Of a stretch of DNA of 7,651 bases, positions 5,782-7,651 are shown one piece after another. Every line of letters starts with the position of its first letter. The stretch's first letter is position 1. The position numbers were made by a program, and so were the translations under genes. The stretch is from NCBI GenBank assembly GCA_021780095.1, contig JAJXZK010000059.1, positions 1 to 7,651 of the forward strand. The letters are read 5' to 3'. Under the pieces are notes generated by a model. That model made no database searches, was not told the origin of the DNA, and was given only the letters and a program-made list of their open reading frames with translations. Source of the DNA: Acidobacteriota bacterium. GTDB lineage: Bacteria > Acidobacteriota > Terriglobia > Terriglobales > Acidobacteriaceae.

Positions 5782-7602
5782 GTGTCATCCGTTATCCGTA
5801 ATATCGCTATCATCGCCCACGTCGATCACGGCAAGACCACCCTTGTCGATGCAATGCTACGTCAAAGCGGGACTTTCCGCTCCAACGAGGCGGTCGCCGA
5901 ACGCGTCATGGACTCGAACGATCTGGAACGTGAGCGCGGCATCACCATTCTGGCGAAGAATACTGCCATCGTCTTTCACGATGCCAAGATTAACATTGTC
6001 GACACGCCGGGACACGCCGACTTTGGCGGTGAGGTGGAGCGCGCGCTGAAGATGGTCGACGGTGTCATGCTCTTGGTGGATGCCAGCGAAGGCCCGCTGC
6101 CCCAGACCCGCTACGTGCTTTCGAAGGCTCTGGAAGCGAAGCTGCCTCCCATCCTCGTGATCAATAAGATTGATCGCCCGGATGCGCGTCCGCAAGAAGT
6201 GTTGAACGAGGTGTATGACTTGTTCATCGATCTTGACGCGGGTGAAGATCAATTGGATTTTCCCGTGCTGTATACGAACGCGAAGCTAGGCACTTCGTCG
6301 ACCGATGCGAAAACTCCTGGAACCGATCTGCAGCCATTATTTGAGGCGATTGTTTCGACGATTCCGCCAGCCACCGGAGATCCGAATGGGCCACTGCAAA
6401 TCCTGGTGACGAATCTCGACTACTCGGACTACCTGGGACGCTTGGCGATTGCGCGTGTTTTTAACGGCACGCTGCGCACCGGAGATGAGGTTGCGATTTC
6501 CAAGCGCGATGGTTCGCTGGAGAAAACCAAGATTACAAAGCTGTTCAGCTTTAGTGGGCTGAAGCGCACCGATATTGAGGAAACGACTCTTGGCGATATT
6601 GTTGCGGTCGCGGGCATCAGCGGAATCACCATTGGCGAAACGATTACGAGTCTCGAAAGCCCGGCACCGCTGCCGACGATTTCGATCGATGAGCCGACGA
6701 TTGCCATGCAATTTTTTGTGAACAACTCCCCATTCGCCGGTCGGGAGGGGCAATATGTCACCTCTCGCAATTTGCGCGAGCGGCTTGAGAGAGAATTGCT
6801 CACCAACGTTTCGATTCGTGTGGAAGACGCAGGCAACGCCGACAACTTCAAGGTGCTTGGTCGCGGCGAACTGCAACTCGCCATCTTGATTGAGATGATG
6901 CGCCGCGAAGGCTACGAGTTGATGGTCGGTCGACCGGAGATTGTGACCCGCGTGGTCGACGGTAAGCTGATGGAACCGGTCGAGCTGCTCACCATTGATA
7001 TTCCAGAAAACTTTGTCGGAGTTGTAATGGAGCGTCTGGGGCCGCGCAAAGCGGAAATGGTAAAGATGCATAACCACGGCTATGGGCGTGTGCGTCTGGA
7101 GTTTCGCATTCCCAGTCGGGGCCTGATCGGCCTGCGCAATGAAATGTTGACGGAGACGCGCGGCACGATTGTCATGAACTCCTTGTTTGACGGTTACATG
7201 CCGCACCAGGGAGACATTCCGCAGCGTTCGACGGGCGCGTTGATTGCCGACCGTGCGGGGACAACGACAACCTACGCACTGGATGGGTTGCAGGAGCGCG
7301 GGGTCTTGTTCCTTGGGCCCGGAAATGAAGTCTATGAGGGCATCATCGTTGGCGAACATTCGCGGGATAACGATCTGGACGTGAATGCGGTGCGCGAAAA
7401 GAAGCTGACCAACATGCGCGCTTCCTCTGCGGATGATGCAATCCGCCTGGTGCCATTCAAGCCACAGAATCTGGAGCAGGCAATCGAATTCATTAACGAA
7501 GACGAGTTGGTGGAGGTTACACCCAAGAGCCTGCGGCTGCGCAAGAAAATTTTGCAGGCCAATCGTCGACCCAAGAGGAATGCGGTGCCCACCTCGGTCT
7601 AG
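5782..7602 (+). CDS. typA: Translational GTPase TypA/BipA
   Basis: TypA (BipA) is a cytoplasmic GTPase of the EF-G/LepA group that binds the ribosome and supports 50S assembly and growth under stress or cold in studied bacteria. The 606-residue length is normal for the family. GTPase motifs: G1 AHVDHGKT (12-19), G2 RGIT (52-55), G3 DTPGH (74-78) and G4 NKID (128-131). The G5 position reads TNAKLG (165-170), with Asn where a Ser is usual. An EF-Tu-like beta-barrel domain (about 203-292), domains resembling EF-G III and V, and the TypA-specific C-terminal domain follow. The last includes [15 protein letters not shown] (512-526) and [14 protein letters not shown] (539-552). The start is GTG at 5782, fixed by alignment of [18 protein letters not shown] with other TypA N-termini. 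The ribosome-binding site is weak: AGGA lies 13 bases upstream. No convincing sigma-70 promoter is visible in the 256-base upstream region. No U-rich terminator is seen in the 49 bases after the stop. The gene is intact. Confidence 0.98.
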   Translation: MSSVIRNIAIIAHVDHGKTTLVDAMLRQSGTFRSNEAVAERVMDSNDLERERGITILAKNTAIVFHDAKINIVDTPGHADFGGEVERALKMVDGVMLLVDASEGPLPQTRYVLSKALEAKLPPILVINKIDRPDARPQEVLNEVYDLFIDLDAGEDQLDFPVLYTNAKLGTSSTDAKTPGTDLQPLFEAIVSTIPPATGDPNGPLQILVTNLDYSDYLGRLAIARVFNGTLRTGDEVAISKRDGSLEKTKITKLFSFSGLKRTDIEETTLGDIVAVAGISGITIGETITSLESPAPLPTISIDEPTIAMQFFVNNSPFAGREGQYVTSRNLRERLERELLTNVSIRVEDAGNADNFKVLGRGELQLAILIEMMRREGYELMVGRPEIVTRVVDGKLMEPVELLTIDIPENFVGVVMERLGPRKAEMVKMHNHGYGRVRLEFRIPSRGLIGLRNEMLTETRGTIVMNSLFDGYMPHQGDIPQRSTGALIADRAGTTTTYALDGLQERGVLFLGPGNEVYEGIIVGEHSRDNDLDVNAVREKKLTNMRASSADDAIRLVPFKPQNLEQAIEFINEDELVEVTPKSLRLRKKILQANRRPKRNAVPTSV

Positions 7603-7651
7603 GCAGGCTCCGGGCGGGGCTGGGCCGGCTGCATGGAGATTGTCGTGCAGC

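Noticed and set aside
6337..7359. 340-codon open frame on the minus strand inside typA
   Set aside because: It lies wholly opposite the highly conserved typA coding sequence and its translation resembles no protein family.
7603..7632. GC-rich inverted repeats (GCAG/CTGC and CCGG/CCGG) after typA, considered as a terminator
   Set aside because: The arms are short and bulged, with no T tract before the window ends.

Overview
The window holds five protein-coding genes on strictly alternating strands (+ - + - +). Two are housekeeping genes at the edges and three are accessory genes between them. Layout: the 3' part of glmS (+, cut by the left edge); a Tat-exported enolase-superfamily protein of the mandelate racemase/muconate lactonizing type (-); a secreted zinc-dependent phospholipase C-like protein (+); a DUF2252 protein (-); and a complete typA/bipA translational GTPase (+). 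There are no tRNA or rRNA genes, CRISPR arrays, transposases or phage genes.

The organism is a bacterium of moderate to high GC. A periplasmic enolase-superfamily enzyme with a twin-arginine signal, a GPI-PLD-like zinc phospholipase and a DUF2252 protein scattered among housekeeping genes, with few operons, suggests a soil bacterium, possibly Acidobacteriota. This is inference from gene content. No marker in the window proves it.

Region by region: 2-973 is the isomerase half of GlmS. It converges, across 42 bp, on the enolase-superfamily gene (1016-2344). That gene diverges from the phospholipase gene (2709-4121) over about 364 bp, which must carry both promoters and also contains an in-frame small ORF of unknown status. 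The phospholipase gene converges, across 27 bp with a hairpin, on the DUF2252 gene (4149-5525). That gene diverges from typA (5782-7602) over 256 bp containing two perfect short hairpins and a small ORF ending in an ATGA overlap with the DUF2252 start.

The genes do not form an evident pathway. GlmS makes glucosamine-6-phosphate for peptidoglycan and other cell-envelope sugars, TypA acts on ribosomes, and the two exported proteins are probably degradative enzymes of the periplasm or exterior. I found no convincing new multi-gene system. The points most worth following up are the exported enolase-family enzyme with an atypical metal-site motif, the phospholipase with a large unassigned C-terminal extension, and the small ORFs in the two divergent intergenic regions.
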